Below are positions 51,061 through 61,777 of a DNA stretch of 64,000 bases, piece after piece. The stretch is from the NCBI RefSeq assembly GCF_018691265.1, contig NW_024881276.1, forward strand, positions 2,046,001 through 2,110,000, written 5' to 3'. The notes beneath the pieces are model-generated. The model had not been told where the DNA came from and ran no database searches. It was given only the letters and a program-made list of their open reading frames with translations. Origin of the DNA: Tyto alba. Its lineage: Eukaryota > Chordata > Aves > Strigiformes > Tytonidae. The position numbers and the translations under genes are program-made. Positions within the stretch are counted from its first letter, which is position 1. Each line of letters begins with the position of its first letter.

Positions 51061-53640
51061 AAGAAGGACTCGAGAGCTAAAGCTAGCCTAGAGGTGCTTG
51101 CTCTCCCGTCCCCACCTTACTGCGCCAATGCCTGGTGGAGCCGCCAGAGAAGCCAGAGGAAGGAAATGACCCCCCTGAAAAACAGCCCCCCACAGCTTTC
51201 GGGCAGGGGGTGAGGAAGGAGGCGCTTTCTTGATCCGGTGTTATAAGACTTCCCTGCCCTGAGGGAGCAGCGCCACAGCCCAGCCAGGGCCAGGGGCAGA
51301 CGGAGGGGAGAGCCCTCTGCACGGCTTTCATTAACATTTTAGTGCAGGCACGGTCCTTGGAAAAAAAAAAAAAAAAAAAAAAAAAATGCCAATGCGATGG
51401 CTTAACTCACCCGCTGCTTCCAGAGGTGCCTGACGGACTGTCATTTGCTGCTTTGTTGCTCCACCGTTTAGTTTCTCCCCCTGGGCCAAGAGACGGCTCC
51501 GGGCTGCCGTATCAAACTGAGCACAGGCAGCAGAGGGTCAGCGCCCACCTCAATCTCATGTAGCTGCGAGCAACCACGCTGCCAGGCCATCAGCCAGAAC
51601 GTGGATGTGTTATGCAAGGCTGTGGCGGGGTGCTGTGGGGAGCCAGGCTCACCTGGGGAGGGGAGACCCCCCGTCCCGGCACGGCCAGGATCAGCCAGGC
51701 GAGACCCCCAGCAGGCGCACGGCTCCGGCTGGAGCTGCAGGAAGGCACGAGAGGACCCTGGCAACTCAGAACGGCGGCCTGACCCCATCCTAAATGATCA
51801 GCGGGAGTCCCGGAGAGCTGTACAGGCAGACAATTTGGCCTCTGGTTGAGGAAGCTGTTGGTGAAAAAGAAAAGCTCCTCTTGAATAAGTGCAGGTCCAC
51901 GCCGGGAAAGCAGGCAGCTGAAAAGCTTCAGTGTCTTCACTTGCAGTAACTGATAAAGATTTCAAGGGTCTAGTCTACAGCAAGTTTGGATGGCTCAAGG
52001 CACCGTGGTTAGAACATGATGGCCAGGGTACCACTGCAGAGTCTGTTCTACCAGAAAATCATTTTTAGAGAAGCTAATAATGAATAGCTAATTGCAGGTG
52101 TAACAAATAAGCTGGGAGGACTCAAGGAATTAGTTTGGGCAGCTACCTGATTAAGGGTAGATCAAGTATCATCAGATCATCACCAAGAGATGCCTAACAA
52201 GGTTTTAAAAACTTATTGTCCAAAATTCATAATCTGCCTAGACAGGGAATTCTGGTGCTTAAAAGTCTCTAAAATTAGAAAGTGAGAGGGGTGGGGTGTC
52301 AAGTGCCTCTGATATAAGAATACTACTTCTTCTCAACCTGTTTTGGATAACTGTGGACAACTGATCATTCCCTTTTTTACTCCAATATCTTACATATTGA
52401 AAGATTTACTATGGTGTTTTTATCCAGCATTTCTGCATCAGACATTCCCACTCTTTTTCTTCTCCTTCTCTCCTTCGTCCCTATTTTCTAACACTGCCAG
52501 CAATGTGCTTCCCTTTGTACTTTCCCCAGGGGTCATGCTTGTGTCTTAGGAAATACCAGGATTGTTCCAGTCAAGGCTTTATTTATTACCAGGTTAAAAT
52601 GGACTTTGTGCCACCGAATGCCAGTGAAACTCCCCTGGAAGGATACCTGCTCCTTTTTGTAACTGCTCATCGTTGCTGAATTGTTTGGTCCGTGATCCCC
52701 GCGTCCTTCTGTCCACTAGCATTGCCTAATTGAGAAATTCTTGCAATGTTTTTTGGGCTCTGACTACAGACAAAGGGACTGCACACACTCTTGACTTCTT
52801 CCTGAAGCTGCAGGCCACGGCTTCATTTACATACGTCATGGTCTCTAGAAGAGCCTGTAGCCAGTAGCCTTGTGTGAATTGCCAGTATAGCCCACTCCCA
52901 GTACAGAAAATTTCGTCCACGACACTTTTGGAAAAAGCTCAAAGTCCGTCAGACCTCATACAAACCCCGCCAGCCTGCGCCCACCCTCAGCTGTGGTTGG
53001 GGGTCCTGAGGCCTGTCCTCAGAGCTTTCAGCTCTGCGGGAAGGAGCTGGGTCTTATTCCATAGGAGCCAACCCACCCGCCTGCAGCCTGCAGGCTGCAC
53101 CCTCCCCAAAATCACGTCGGCCCTGCTGCCCGCCTCCGCGCCCCCCTGCCTATCTTCCAGCTCTCCACCCTGTCCCTGTCAGACACACACCAGCACTGCG
53201 AAATGGCTCTTGAAGAGAACATTTCACCCTGCTGGGTGTAAATCTGCTTCTTTGCAGGCTTGCCGTCGATTCTGACATGTGGACGTCCGTTTCTCCACGC
53301 CCCGGTGATCATCTCCAGATAGGGCACCGTACAGCTAATTCTTCTGCCGCGCAGCCAACTCATAAATCATCTCTGACCGTACTTGCAAGGGTATGTAGAA
53401 GGAGACTGTCTGCTCCTTTGAGGGTATCTGGTCAAAGGAGCCATAAACAAGAACAGAGACAAACCTGACAGACACACAGTGCGGGGAGACGGGGATGAGA
53501 ACAAACCTGGTCAGTCGCACTAATTGGTAAGGACGTGCGGAGCATGGCAATGTGTATTTTATCAGTCAGGAGGATAAGGAAAGGGAGGGATACAAACACA
53601 CAGAGCCCTGGAACCCGAGCAATTAGTGTTAACAAGCGCA
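51061..53640. other. Noncoding stretch
   Basis: This is GC-moderate sequence with a 26-base A run at 51361-51386. No exon or recognised transposon. Open frames on both strands at 51470-51940 overlap each other and look like chance. Confidence 0.5.
51361..51386. repeat. A26 homopolymer
   Basis: Twenty-six A after CGGTCCTTGG. No polyadenylation signal or processed-gene remnant is seen upstream. Confidence 0.88.
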
Positions 53641-53749
53641 ATAATCAGAAATAAAGCCGGTCGGTCACAGTAACTGGTGGGCTAGCAAGAACCTGGAGGC
53701 AAACGGGGCCTTTGCAACTGGTTGTCTGCAAACCTGAGGGTCCACGGTG

Positions 53750-54330
53750 TTGGAGCGGGAGGGTGGGACTGTGCCCACAGGTAAGGGACACGCAGGGGAA
53801 GGGGAGCAAGGAGGGACAGAGGGGGCAGACACAGAAATGTATGAAGGGGGGGCTGGTCCTGTGTAAAATGGGGCCGGTCAGCACGCCTGTCTGGCTGAGC
53901 CCTGCGCCTGATCACTGCAGCCTGCCCTCCCTTCTTGTGATTAAACCTTTTCATTCGCTATCTCGCTGCACGAGCACTCCCTCTATCCCACAGGGATGTG
54001 CGCCGCAAGGACTGGGTGCTGGCTGCTGGTGAGGTCTGCGTGGGTGTGAGTGAAGATTGGTGCCAGCTGCTGGCACGGGTGGGGGCTCAGCATCAGCTGC
54101 TGGAGCAGGTGGGGGGTCCTTAACCCCTGCCCACCGGCTTGGGACTGGCCGTGTCACCGTCCTGCGTGTGCCCCTGTCCGCGTGTGTGTCTCTGGGATAC
54201 ATGCCCAGCTTCGCCACTGGTCGAACCTGCAAAGGGGACAGGGGCAGCCACGTTGCTGCTCCTGGATCCCAGGGCCGGGCAGGATGGTCCTGGGCCGGGG
54301 TGGCTGGAAGAGGAGGCCACACTCTTAACA
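53750..54330 (+). mobile_element. Possible diverged LTR fragment
   Basis: The segment has a layout like the end of an LTR. A GC-rich stretch is followed by CTTGTGATTAAACC (variant polyadenylation signal ATTAAA at 53940-53945), then TTCATTCGC and a CT-rich region. It then contains two imperfect copies of CAGCTGCTGG(A/C)...GGGTGGGG. I found no target duplication or clear TG...CA ends, so the call and limits are tentative. Confidence 0.3.
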
Positions 54331-56423
54331 TCCCTTAAGAGACGTACAACATCCCCCCACATTCCTGTCGCTCTGCCAAGGTCACATGCACCCAAGGGGA
54401 CCGGCATCCTCCCAGGCAGCTGGCTTCCAGACCACACCAGCCACTCTGCAGCGTATTTTCTTCCTTTAGTACTTGTAGCATGGTCCCTCAGAGGATAGGT
54501 CTGTGCCATTAAATTAAGTCACATCATTGCAGTGACAGAGGCACCGCGACTGTTCTCTGGGTACCACTAGCTTAAGTCTCCAATCTCTCCTCCAGCTATT
54601 GTACAGTAGATCCACCCGTGCAACTGAAATGCCCTTCCTTTGTTCCCAGTTGAACAATTCCAACGGCTGCCGAGCCCTGCCCCACATGGGTAACTCTGGT
54701 CGGCGACTGCCAGGAAGCAGCAGGACCCGCCGGGACCGCAGGGAGGAAGGTCCCTGACTTGCACTACAAAAAATCCGTTTCCTTCCCGGTTTTATCCAGC
54801 CGGTTCTTCCCCAGGAATCCCCCATCCTCTGCAGGAGTATGGGGGGAAAAGCAACTCAGGCCAGCCTAAATCCCCCCCGGCCTCCCTGCACAGATACTTC
54901 AGGCATTTGATTTCTGCCTCTATGCTTCATAATCCATTGGCTTTTGCATTGCTTGGGTCAGACAGCCCTTCTCCGATCAGCTTTATCTTGGACATGGACC
55001 CTGTTCTCCAGCTTATTTTTAGGGGTGCTTCTAAGACGATGTGATGAAACCAGTGAAAAACTTGAGAGGCATCAGAACCAGGACGGACACGTGCAGGAGT
55101 CCTACTCAGAAATTTTTTCCAGTTTAGGAGGAAACTTCACGCTTTGCCTGCAGCTTTACCCCAACCTCATTTCAGAGGTCTTCTCAGTTTACTGATTAAA
55201 AGAAAGTCACTAGAGAATTACTAAGGAAGAGAGAGCATCCAAAGCCATAATAAAGCAAACCTGCCTCATCTGTTAACTACTAGGTCAAAGCATTAGACTG
55301 GTTTCATAATTTGTGGTTGACAAATCACATGTTCGTGCCACAAATGTTGAGTGTACCAGAACAAACGTTAGGAAAATTATCACTTGGGAATTATGGAAAG
55401 AACTTGCTCAAACTAGATCAGTTCCTGAAGCTAAAGAGCATCTTTTCTTCGAAACAGTGGTGAAATACTTTACGTGGAAGGATTAATTCAGAAGTCTGTC
55501 TTCTAGAAGAACAAATCACGGCTTCATCTACCTGGTCATTCTTTACTTTCTCCCCTTTTGGAACTTTGAAATGGCATGTTGGTTTTGGACGAAGCATTAA
55601 CTGTCACGTGTTGGCCACTGGTCAAAATTTTCATACGGAGCTAGAAAGGAGAGCAGCCTACTATGGCTTCAAGCATCCTAATCTTGTGCATTTTGATTTC
55701 ATACTTTCTTCCAACTTCATTTCCGATGACTTGATGGCGAACAGGATTAACAAAGCTCATCTGACCACCGAGACCAAACCACAAGGGCACTTTTTGCCCC
55801 CACACACTGCTGAAATTGTCAAAGCGAAACAAGAAGGCGTACTCCTAGCTTGGACTTTATTTTCTAGAAGTGCCGTACCCCATCCCTATTGAGGCTTTTC
55901 ATCAGTAGCGAGTACATGCAAGTGCCGAATGACAACTACGTTTCTTTTCACTTAACGCAGACCCATTTACAAAAGAGGATCCTAGGGGATTCTATATTAT
56001 ATCATGGGCGTGACCCCATGTCCTCCAAACAAGCTTCTCAAAATGCTTCTGCTGAAACCTTTCCCAGGTTGCGATGCCGATGCAAACCCAACCAACCCAA
56101 ACTCGCTGGGGAGAGCCGTCAGGGGTGACCGCAGTCAGGAAGCAGCTGGGACAATTCTACTCTGTGCTTCTCGGAGATCTTTGGCCCAATCTTACTCGCT
56201 GGCCATCAGGTGACTCAAGGTAAAGCTGAGGAACGGTGCCTTGCAAATACACCATCAACGTTCACATTTGAGACAAACATACAGATCAGCCGAATCTTTT
56301 CCAAGGACGAGGAGCCCCAACTCACAAGAAGTTTGTAAGTCACGTTCACAGCTGTGTTGCTTCGCTGCAGTTCTCCCTTAAGGCAAGGACACGATGATAC
56401 AGGGCCTAGATAGGAACCGGGGA
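54331..56423. other. Intergenic, nothing recognised
   Basis: Mixed-composition sequence without a supported gene or repeat. A 108-codon plus frame at 55566-55892 has no similarity that I can name. Confidence 0.5.
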
Positions 56424-57050
56424 TGTAAGGGTTAATATGGGAATAGCAAGAAGGGGATGACGAGAGAAATAGTCGAGATAAGAGTTTGCCTAGCTTGTAC
56501 GAGGTGTTTGTGTTGCTCGACCACTATCTCCTGTTTAAGTAAAAAACCTCCTCCACCCCTGAGTAAGTGAAGATGTTTGTGTTGATCGACCACTATCTCC
56601 TGTTTAAGTAAAAAGCCTCCTCCACCCCTGAGTAAGTGAAGATTACCCCACAACCGGCACAAACCTGCTCTGCGGGTCCAGGGGGTGACAGAGACTGCGC
56701 AGGAATTCGGGGTGAAAAGTTCAGCACTGAGGAAGAGGAGATACTTCCTCCCACGACCACCGCCCAGTCCTTCACGACCCCTGCCCAGGACCAAAGGAAC
56801 TCACTGCGCAGACTCAACTGGGAGGAGACCATGGAAATGCTAATTTTAATACGAAGCGGGGATAGGTGATGCATATGTATAGGCGTATTGCAAAATATTA
56901 TGAATATGTAATCATTTGCTCTATAAATCTAAGGCAATGGTGCCACATGGGAGCACACATTAGGAGGAGTGATCCCCTGTGTGCCCAGCGCTGAATAAAC
57001 ATACCTACTTTACAATCTATCAGATTGTGGAGTCTGTTTTCCGCACGTCA
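56424..57050 (+). mobile_element. Endogenous retroviral LTR with internal 69-bp duplication
   Basis: LTR-like organisation on the plus strand: a possible TG start (TGTAAGGGTTAATATGGG), a TATA box (TATAAAT, 56932-56938) and a polyadenylation signal AATAAA (56994-56999). It ends in TCTGTTTTCCGCACGTCA at about 57045-57050. I could not find a matching target duplication, so one or both ends may be slightly off or eroded. No internal retroviral coding region is present. The 120-codon minus frame crossing it comes from the in-frame 69-bp repeat and is not a gene. Confidence 0.65.
56505..56642. repeat. Two tandem copies of a 69-bp unit inside the LTR
   Basis: Copies at 56505-56573 and 56574-56642 start TGTTTGTGTTG and contain CGACCACTATCTCCTG, differing at about two positions (GCTCGA/GATCGA and AAAAAAC/AAAAAGC). 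The high identity suggests a recent or conserved duplication of a U3 element. Confidence 0.93.
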
Positions 57051-59298
57051 ACGACTCCACGCTAGAATAACATTTCCACCGATCTCACATCCTTGAACTG
57101 CAGTTGAGTAGAAGGACCATGTTGGCATGTTTTAGCTAACACCGTAATTTTTAACTATAAGATTCATTGGGAGATTAACCTTGAAAGGCAACAACATCTA
57201 CAGGAAACTACACGTCTGTGCGTTTTCTTTCAACTACAAGGTGAGAATATTTTTTATCAATGAGATCTTTGGGAGCCACTGCTTTCCTTTTTCTGCAAGA
57301 GTGCTGCACGGTTCAGTGTTGCACACAGTCTGCTGATAAAGATGCTTTTAGAGGAGGCAAGTTCCTGCATATGCTGGCCCGAAGACTGTACTAACATGAT
57401 TTAAGGAACAAATACCGTGATCATAAATGGTACGTGTCCCCTGAACTCCCTGAGGGGACTCAGTGACCTTCTCTCCTTATTCACAGGGGGTTTAGCAGAC
57501 ATCAGTTTGGTTTTAGAGGTATCGGGAATTTACCCAGGCAACAAAGAGTAATTTTGAAGACGGGAAGGGATTTTTTCCTCTGTCTTCTGCAATTTCGTAA
57601 TGGTAAAGCTTCATATAAATCAAACCATCATCTTTGGTTTTACAGGGAACGTATGAAGAAGGGAAAGGAGCACTAGCAATTCATTCCTTTGCAAGGTCGA
57701 GTCCTTTTCCTTCTCAGAATAGGAATTTGCATCTAAAAGCCAATCAAGGGCAAATCCCACTTTGTAACCACTTGAAACAATGCTTTTTTCAATGACAGCT
57801 GGCTATTCAGAAATGCTCCAAGTCTGCCCGTGGGTGACAAGCATTTCACACTGTAAAATGGCGCCTGAGACTCCTCTGTTAGGATGGGAAAGCAAAGAAG
57901 GAGGCTTAAAAAACCCCTTCTTTTCCCCGGATCGCTAATTAACAGCATAAACTGCTTCCTTACATCAAGGGCACTTCCTTTCTGCTTTTCTTGGAAGAAA
58001 AACTCCGGCATTCTTTTTCTCTCCTAAGCAAGTTGCAAAGCTTCTCCATGTTAAAGCAGCGCATACGCTCCTGAAACAGGGTTTCAAACTCAAGGATGGC
58101 AGTTGAACTTGTTCTCAGCCCTTGGACTTTGCGACCTTGGGGCACGACTGGTCCATCACAGCTCCTGCAAAGCCAACTACAGAATCTCTTTGATCAAGGT
58201 GGATGGCTACAGGGCAGGGCTCAGCTACTCCCCCCCCCCCCAAGGACCACACGAGCACTTCGGCACCAGATTCTCCACTCTTTACCCTCAGGAGAAATGT
58301 GATTCAGCAGCAAAGATAAAAGAGGTTGCTCAAGTTTTTTGCATCTCTATTAAGGCTCAAAGATGACTCAGTGTTTTCCGTGGCATGACAGAGAAAATCT
58401 TGGGGAACAGGGCACAGGTCTGGCTGCTGGAATCTCCAGGGGGACAGAGGATCAGGACAGGAGCACTGATTGCAAGAGACCTTCAGCACTAATTAGAGGC
58501 CTCGAAAGCTAATGAATTTCAAAACTTTGACATCTTAACAACAAATCAATAGTTTCACGATTTTGAAATATCAGTTATGTCTCAGGAAAGCTCATTTCAT
58601 GACCGCAGCTCATATTTAAAGATGGAATAGAAGTCAAATGCAGACAATTAAAAAAGAAAATTTATCCTTTTGAATTGTGAAATGTTAAATATTCAGCTAT
58701 ACCTATCCTAGTAATTAGTGAACAAATGGTATGGCATCACCTTCTACTGGATTTTAAAGGAAAATATTAGTGCTTTGGCACTAATCTTATTTTCCTACTT
58801 TGAAAAGCTAGTGCATACCCTATGCAGTAAATGCACAATACCTGCCCGAACGGCACCCGACTTCAATGAGTTATTCAAGCAGGCCGCTCTGCATGCACAG
58901 TGTTTCGTGATCAAGTCTTAGAAAATGATCTGATTTTCTCAGCTGTTTCTCACGTATCGTACTAGTGTCATCACACCCTTCTACTCTGCTCACATTCAGG
59001 TACTTGAAGACATCTGTCCCTTACACTTCCTCAAAAGCAATTTTTTTTTTCCCGGGTGCCCAAGAACAGATTTACCCTTACTGCCAACAGTAAGGTTAGG
59101 AACAACCGTGCCTAACTGCCACCACTAACGTGTTGTGTAGACTTGCTCCGAGTTTACTACAGCTCATGTTCTGCCTGTGGCAATGCAAGAGGCACCGGCA
59201 ACGCTTGGTCAGCAGCTGCAAATCACAGAAATGCTTCTTAGCAGAGTCATTGCAGTGTTCATCCCATGTAGCAGCTGCATTACTATTAAAACACACAC
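57051..59298. other. Intergenic region downstream of HERC2
   Basis: AT-rich sequence between the LTR and the HERC2 3' end. A short C run lies near 58230-58240. No gene or transposon is recognised. Confidence 0.55.
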
Positions 59299-59320
59299 TT
59301 TTTTTTTTTTTTTTTTTTTT
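59299..59320. repeat. T22 tract (A22 on the HERC2 strand) at the cleavage site
   Basis: On the minus strand a 22-base A run directly follows the expected HERC2 cleavage position, about 14 bases after AATAAA, and is followed by GTGTGT. It is encoded in the genome. Confidence 0.85.
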
Positions 59321-60050
59321 CCTGTGGCAGAACTTTTATTCGGAGGGAAATTATAACTTTTGCATTTACATGGCACAAATTATATACAGTACACTTTCCA
59401 TGATAAGAATTATGATGCTGTTCACAGAAAGGTATCAAATTTGAGATAAATAATGCATAAGCTAAAATATACAAACCAGGGGTGGAGGTGAAACTATTGG
59501 CAATTTTTATTATCTATAGAAGAATTTCAAGGAATAATGTTAATTCAATGTTCAAAAATTTTTAACAAACTTCTAGTAAAGTTAGTTGAAATATTTATAA
59601 TACTATTCAGTTGTTGCACAGTATTTCCAATATACAATCAAGAAGATGCACAGAACACAACACTTAATATGAAAAAAAAAGCTCTTGCACCCACAATTTA
59701 AAGGTTTCACTGCCTTTTGGATGCTGCACTACCATATTTATATAAACATTTACAACACTTCAGTAAACACAAAGGTTCTAAATGTAGTGCAGCATTATGG
59801 GGGGCCACTTTCAGCTCTTAAAATAAATGTTAAATGCCCGTATACTGTGCCATTTATTCTAAGCTGATGGTTTAAGCTGTAACCCTTAATTCCTACACTG
59901 TGAGTAGCAAACACACTTTCCCCACGTTCAGAAGATTATCACCCCTCTGACTACACGGTCTATATTCCGAGACCTAAACTGTCCTTGGCTTCATTGCCAT
60001 TTTGGCATTTTGCCTCAGTGCTTGTGACAACTAGCTCCTATATTATTTTT
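59321..60050 (-). other. HERC2: HERC2 3' untranslated region
   Basis: This is AT-rich sequence from the HERC2 stop codon to the most distal well-placed polyadenylation signal, about 730 bases. The minus strand carries several AATAAA hexamers, at about 59864-59869, 59502-59507 and 59335-59340. The last is followed after about 14 bases by a run of A and then a GT-rich stretch (GTGTGT), which fits a cleavage site. The exact end is inferred. Earlier signals could give shorter transcripts. Confidence 0.7.
59335..59340 (-). terminator. HERC2: HERC2 distal polyadenylation signal AATAAA
   Basis: The minus strand reads CGAATAAAAGTTCTG, then about 14 bases to a 22-base A run (59299-59320), then GTGTGT. 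The canonical hexamer, its spacing and the downstream GT-rich element make this the most likely end of the HERC2 transcript. Confidence 0.7.
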
Positions 60051-60323
60051 CTAATGCCCTGTTAAGTAGTCCTGCGTAGAATCTGAAGCAAAGGAATCCG
60101 CATCTTCATTATCAGAATCATCACTACTGTCATCAGCTGCTGGCTCTCCTGTCAGTGCTATTCGGGCGTAATCATCAGTGTCTATAGACTTGCAGAAGTG
60201 AATGGCATACTTCAGTTTTTCCTCTAGTACTTGCTTACAGGAATACCTGGGCAGCTTCAGGAGAAAGAAGCAAGTGTATGACTCGGGAAGGAAGTGGTCT
60301 GGAGGGTTGTATTTATCCAATAC
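60051..60323 (-). CDS. HERC2: HERC2 terminal coding exon: HECT C-lobe, catalytic cysteine and acidic tail
   Basis: The last coding exon has 90 codons plus a TAG stop, starting [14 protein letters not shown] after an acceptor ending TTTCGACAG. It carries the HECT C-lobe with the catalytic motif [13 protein letters not shown]. The TGC of the thioester-forming cysteine is at 60270-60272 (minus strand). After the C-lobe comes a low-complexity acidic and serine-rich tail ([12 protein letters not shown]) ending in DYLTGH, the HERC2 C-terminus I know from mammals. One residue in the tail appears to be Ala where I recall Val in human. The four exons together give 260 continuous residues with no frameshift or stop, so this is a functional gene. 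In vertebrates OCA2 lies just downstream in the same orientation, as it does here. Confidence 0.97.
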   Translation of the reverse strand, partial: VLDKYNPPDHFLPESYTCFFLLKLPRYSCKQVLEEKLKYAIHFCKSIDTDDYARIALTGEPAADDSSDDSDNEDADSFASDSTQDYLTGH

Positions 60324-60920
60324 CTGTCGAAAATAAAAAGAGCGGTATTTTTGATTCACTGCCCAAACCGCAAAGAAACACCAAAATAATACTGGAGAAT
60401 TTTTTTAACAACATGTTTGATTTGTGATTCTGATGCCGAAGCTTCTTAAAAACAACATGAAAAGACCAAATCCGTTTTCTCTACACTAAGGAAATAAATA
60501 CAGACAGGCATATATGAGCTGCTTTGATTATGAATATGTGGTTGGGAACAATAGAAAAAAGATTGCATTACTTCAGCAAATACCAAAATATGATTTGAAG
60601 AGCAGGGGTTTTTTATTTTAGCTGGAATGATTAACTGAGCTCAACGAAGCGCTAAATAAATGCCAGCAAAACCAGCTGATGACTGACTGCGGAAAAATAA
60701 CCGAATTCAGAGAAGCAAATGGCCAGGAAATGAAACTAATATCCACTTGCCCAAGTCAAGAGAGAAAAAACATTGATGTACGTTATAGGTCTCTGTTGCA
60801 CCGTCCAACCTTCGGCGTAACGCTGCGCAAAGGGTCTGTTCTCCTGTTACGTCGTGCTACTACTTCTCCACTACCAGCTTTTGGAATTAAAAACCCCACC
60901 CCCCGGCCCATGCACCTCAC
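60324..60920 (-). other. HERC2: HERC2 last intron
   Basis: This 597-bp intron has donor GTGAGG and acceptor TTTCGACAG on the minus strand. I see nothing inside beyond AT-rich intronic sequence. Confidence 0.9.
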
Positions 60921-61133
60921 CTGAATAACGAAGTCCCTCCCTCTGAAGTCTGCAATAGTCCTGGGCAGCCTTGTTCTGCCCCACACGAAACGCAGGAAGA
61001 GAGATCGCTCGGTATTGGAGAAGGACTCCATCACCTCCCAGAACCACTGGATCAGGGAAGCAGTTGGTTCAATGCCTTTGTAAGTTGCTACAGATTTCAG
61101 AAGGTGAAGTGGAATATCTGGGCTTCCACATAC
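60921..61133 (-). CDS. HERC2: HERC2 coding exon (HECT domain), second from last
   Basis: This exon has exactly 71 codons (213 bases, phase 0 at both ends), from [13 protein letters not shown] to [10 protein letters not shown]. It covers the stretch with [30 protein letters not shown], typical of the HECT fold just before the C-lobe, which is strongly conserved between bird and human HERC2. The acceptor is TTTTCAG before GTATGTGG and the donor is TTCAG|GTGAGG, both close to consensus. The open frame runs past both boundaries into intron, so the raw open frame is longer than the true exon. Confidence 0.95.
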
Positions 61134-61671
61134 CTGAAAAGTAAAATATCGTGAGAAGCTACAGAAGTCTGATCCAGTCAATTGCAGGTGGTTTGTTCCC
61201 TCCACTCCTTTACAATATTTAACCAGCTTTTACACCGACAAAAGGAGCACTCAAATCCTTGAAGTGCTGAGCACAGTCTCCTATTAAAATCCTACTAAAC
61301 GTACATCTTCCCATCAGTGGGCAATAACAAAACCTTCTTTCACATTCCCGAATCACGTAAAGGATTAAACATTTCACTTGGAACACGTATCTCCAATTCA
61401 TCTCCTAGGTCCCTGATTTGTGGGGCTTGGGGGATTTTTTTGTTTCTTCCAGAAATAATTCATTACATCACTGCTCAGCTGTATCAAAATAACCTTATTA
61501 CCACACCAAGAGGTCAATTAAGTATCTTCTAATCTTTCCTTGGACAAAATTTTGCAATCAGAGAGAGACCGGGGTAAATAGCATTTAATATGGGGTTTGG
61601 ATTAGTAAGACGTAAGTGAAGAATCTCACTCCAAGTTAGTCTAACAGATGTAGCAAAGCAGAAATTAATAC
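61134..61671 (-). other. HERC2: HERC2 intron
   Basis: This 538-bp intron has donor GTATTA and acceptor TTTTCAG on the minus strand. I see no repeat or coding content in it. Confidence 0.9.
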
Positions 61672-61777
61672 CATAGTTTCCAGTTCATATCCCGTAAAGA
61701 GTGAAAGCAGAGGAACTGGAACAACACGAGCCATCCCCTCACGAACTGCCGCAACTTGTTCGTCAAATTCGTGAAGC
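61672..61777 (-). CDS. HERC2: HERC2 coding exon (HECT domain), third from last
   Basis: This 106-base exon completes the split Arg and then encodes 35 residues, beginning [11 protein letters not shown] and ending GYELETM. It is too short and lacks the in-frame Met needed to stand out as an open frame on its own. It is identified by similarity to the HERC2 HECT N-lobe and by phase continuity with both neighbours. The minus-strand acceptor is CTCTGCAG before GCTTCAC and the donor is ATG|GTATTA, a GT donor of moderate strength. The exon ends in phase 0. The preceding intron is about 1.8 kb and the following one 538 bp. Confidence 0.93.

Noticed and set aside
56432..56794. 120-codon minus frame with a repeated 23-residue block
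   Set aside because: It is the translation of the 69-bp tandem duplication in an LTR.
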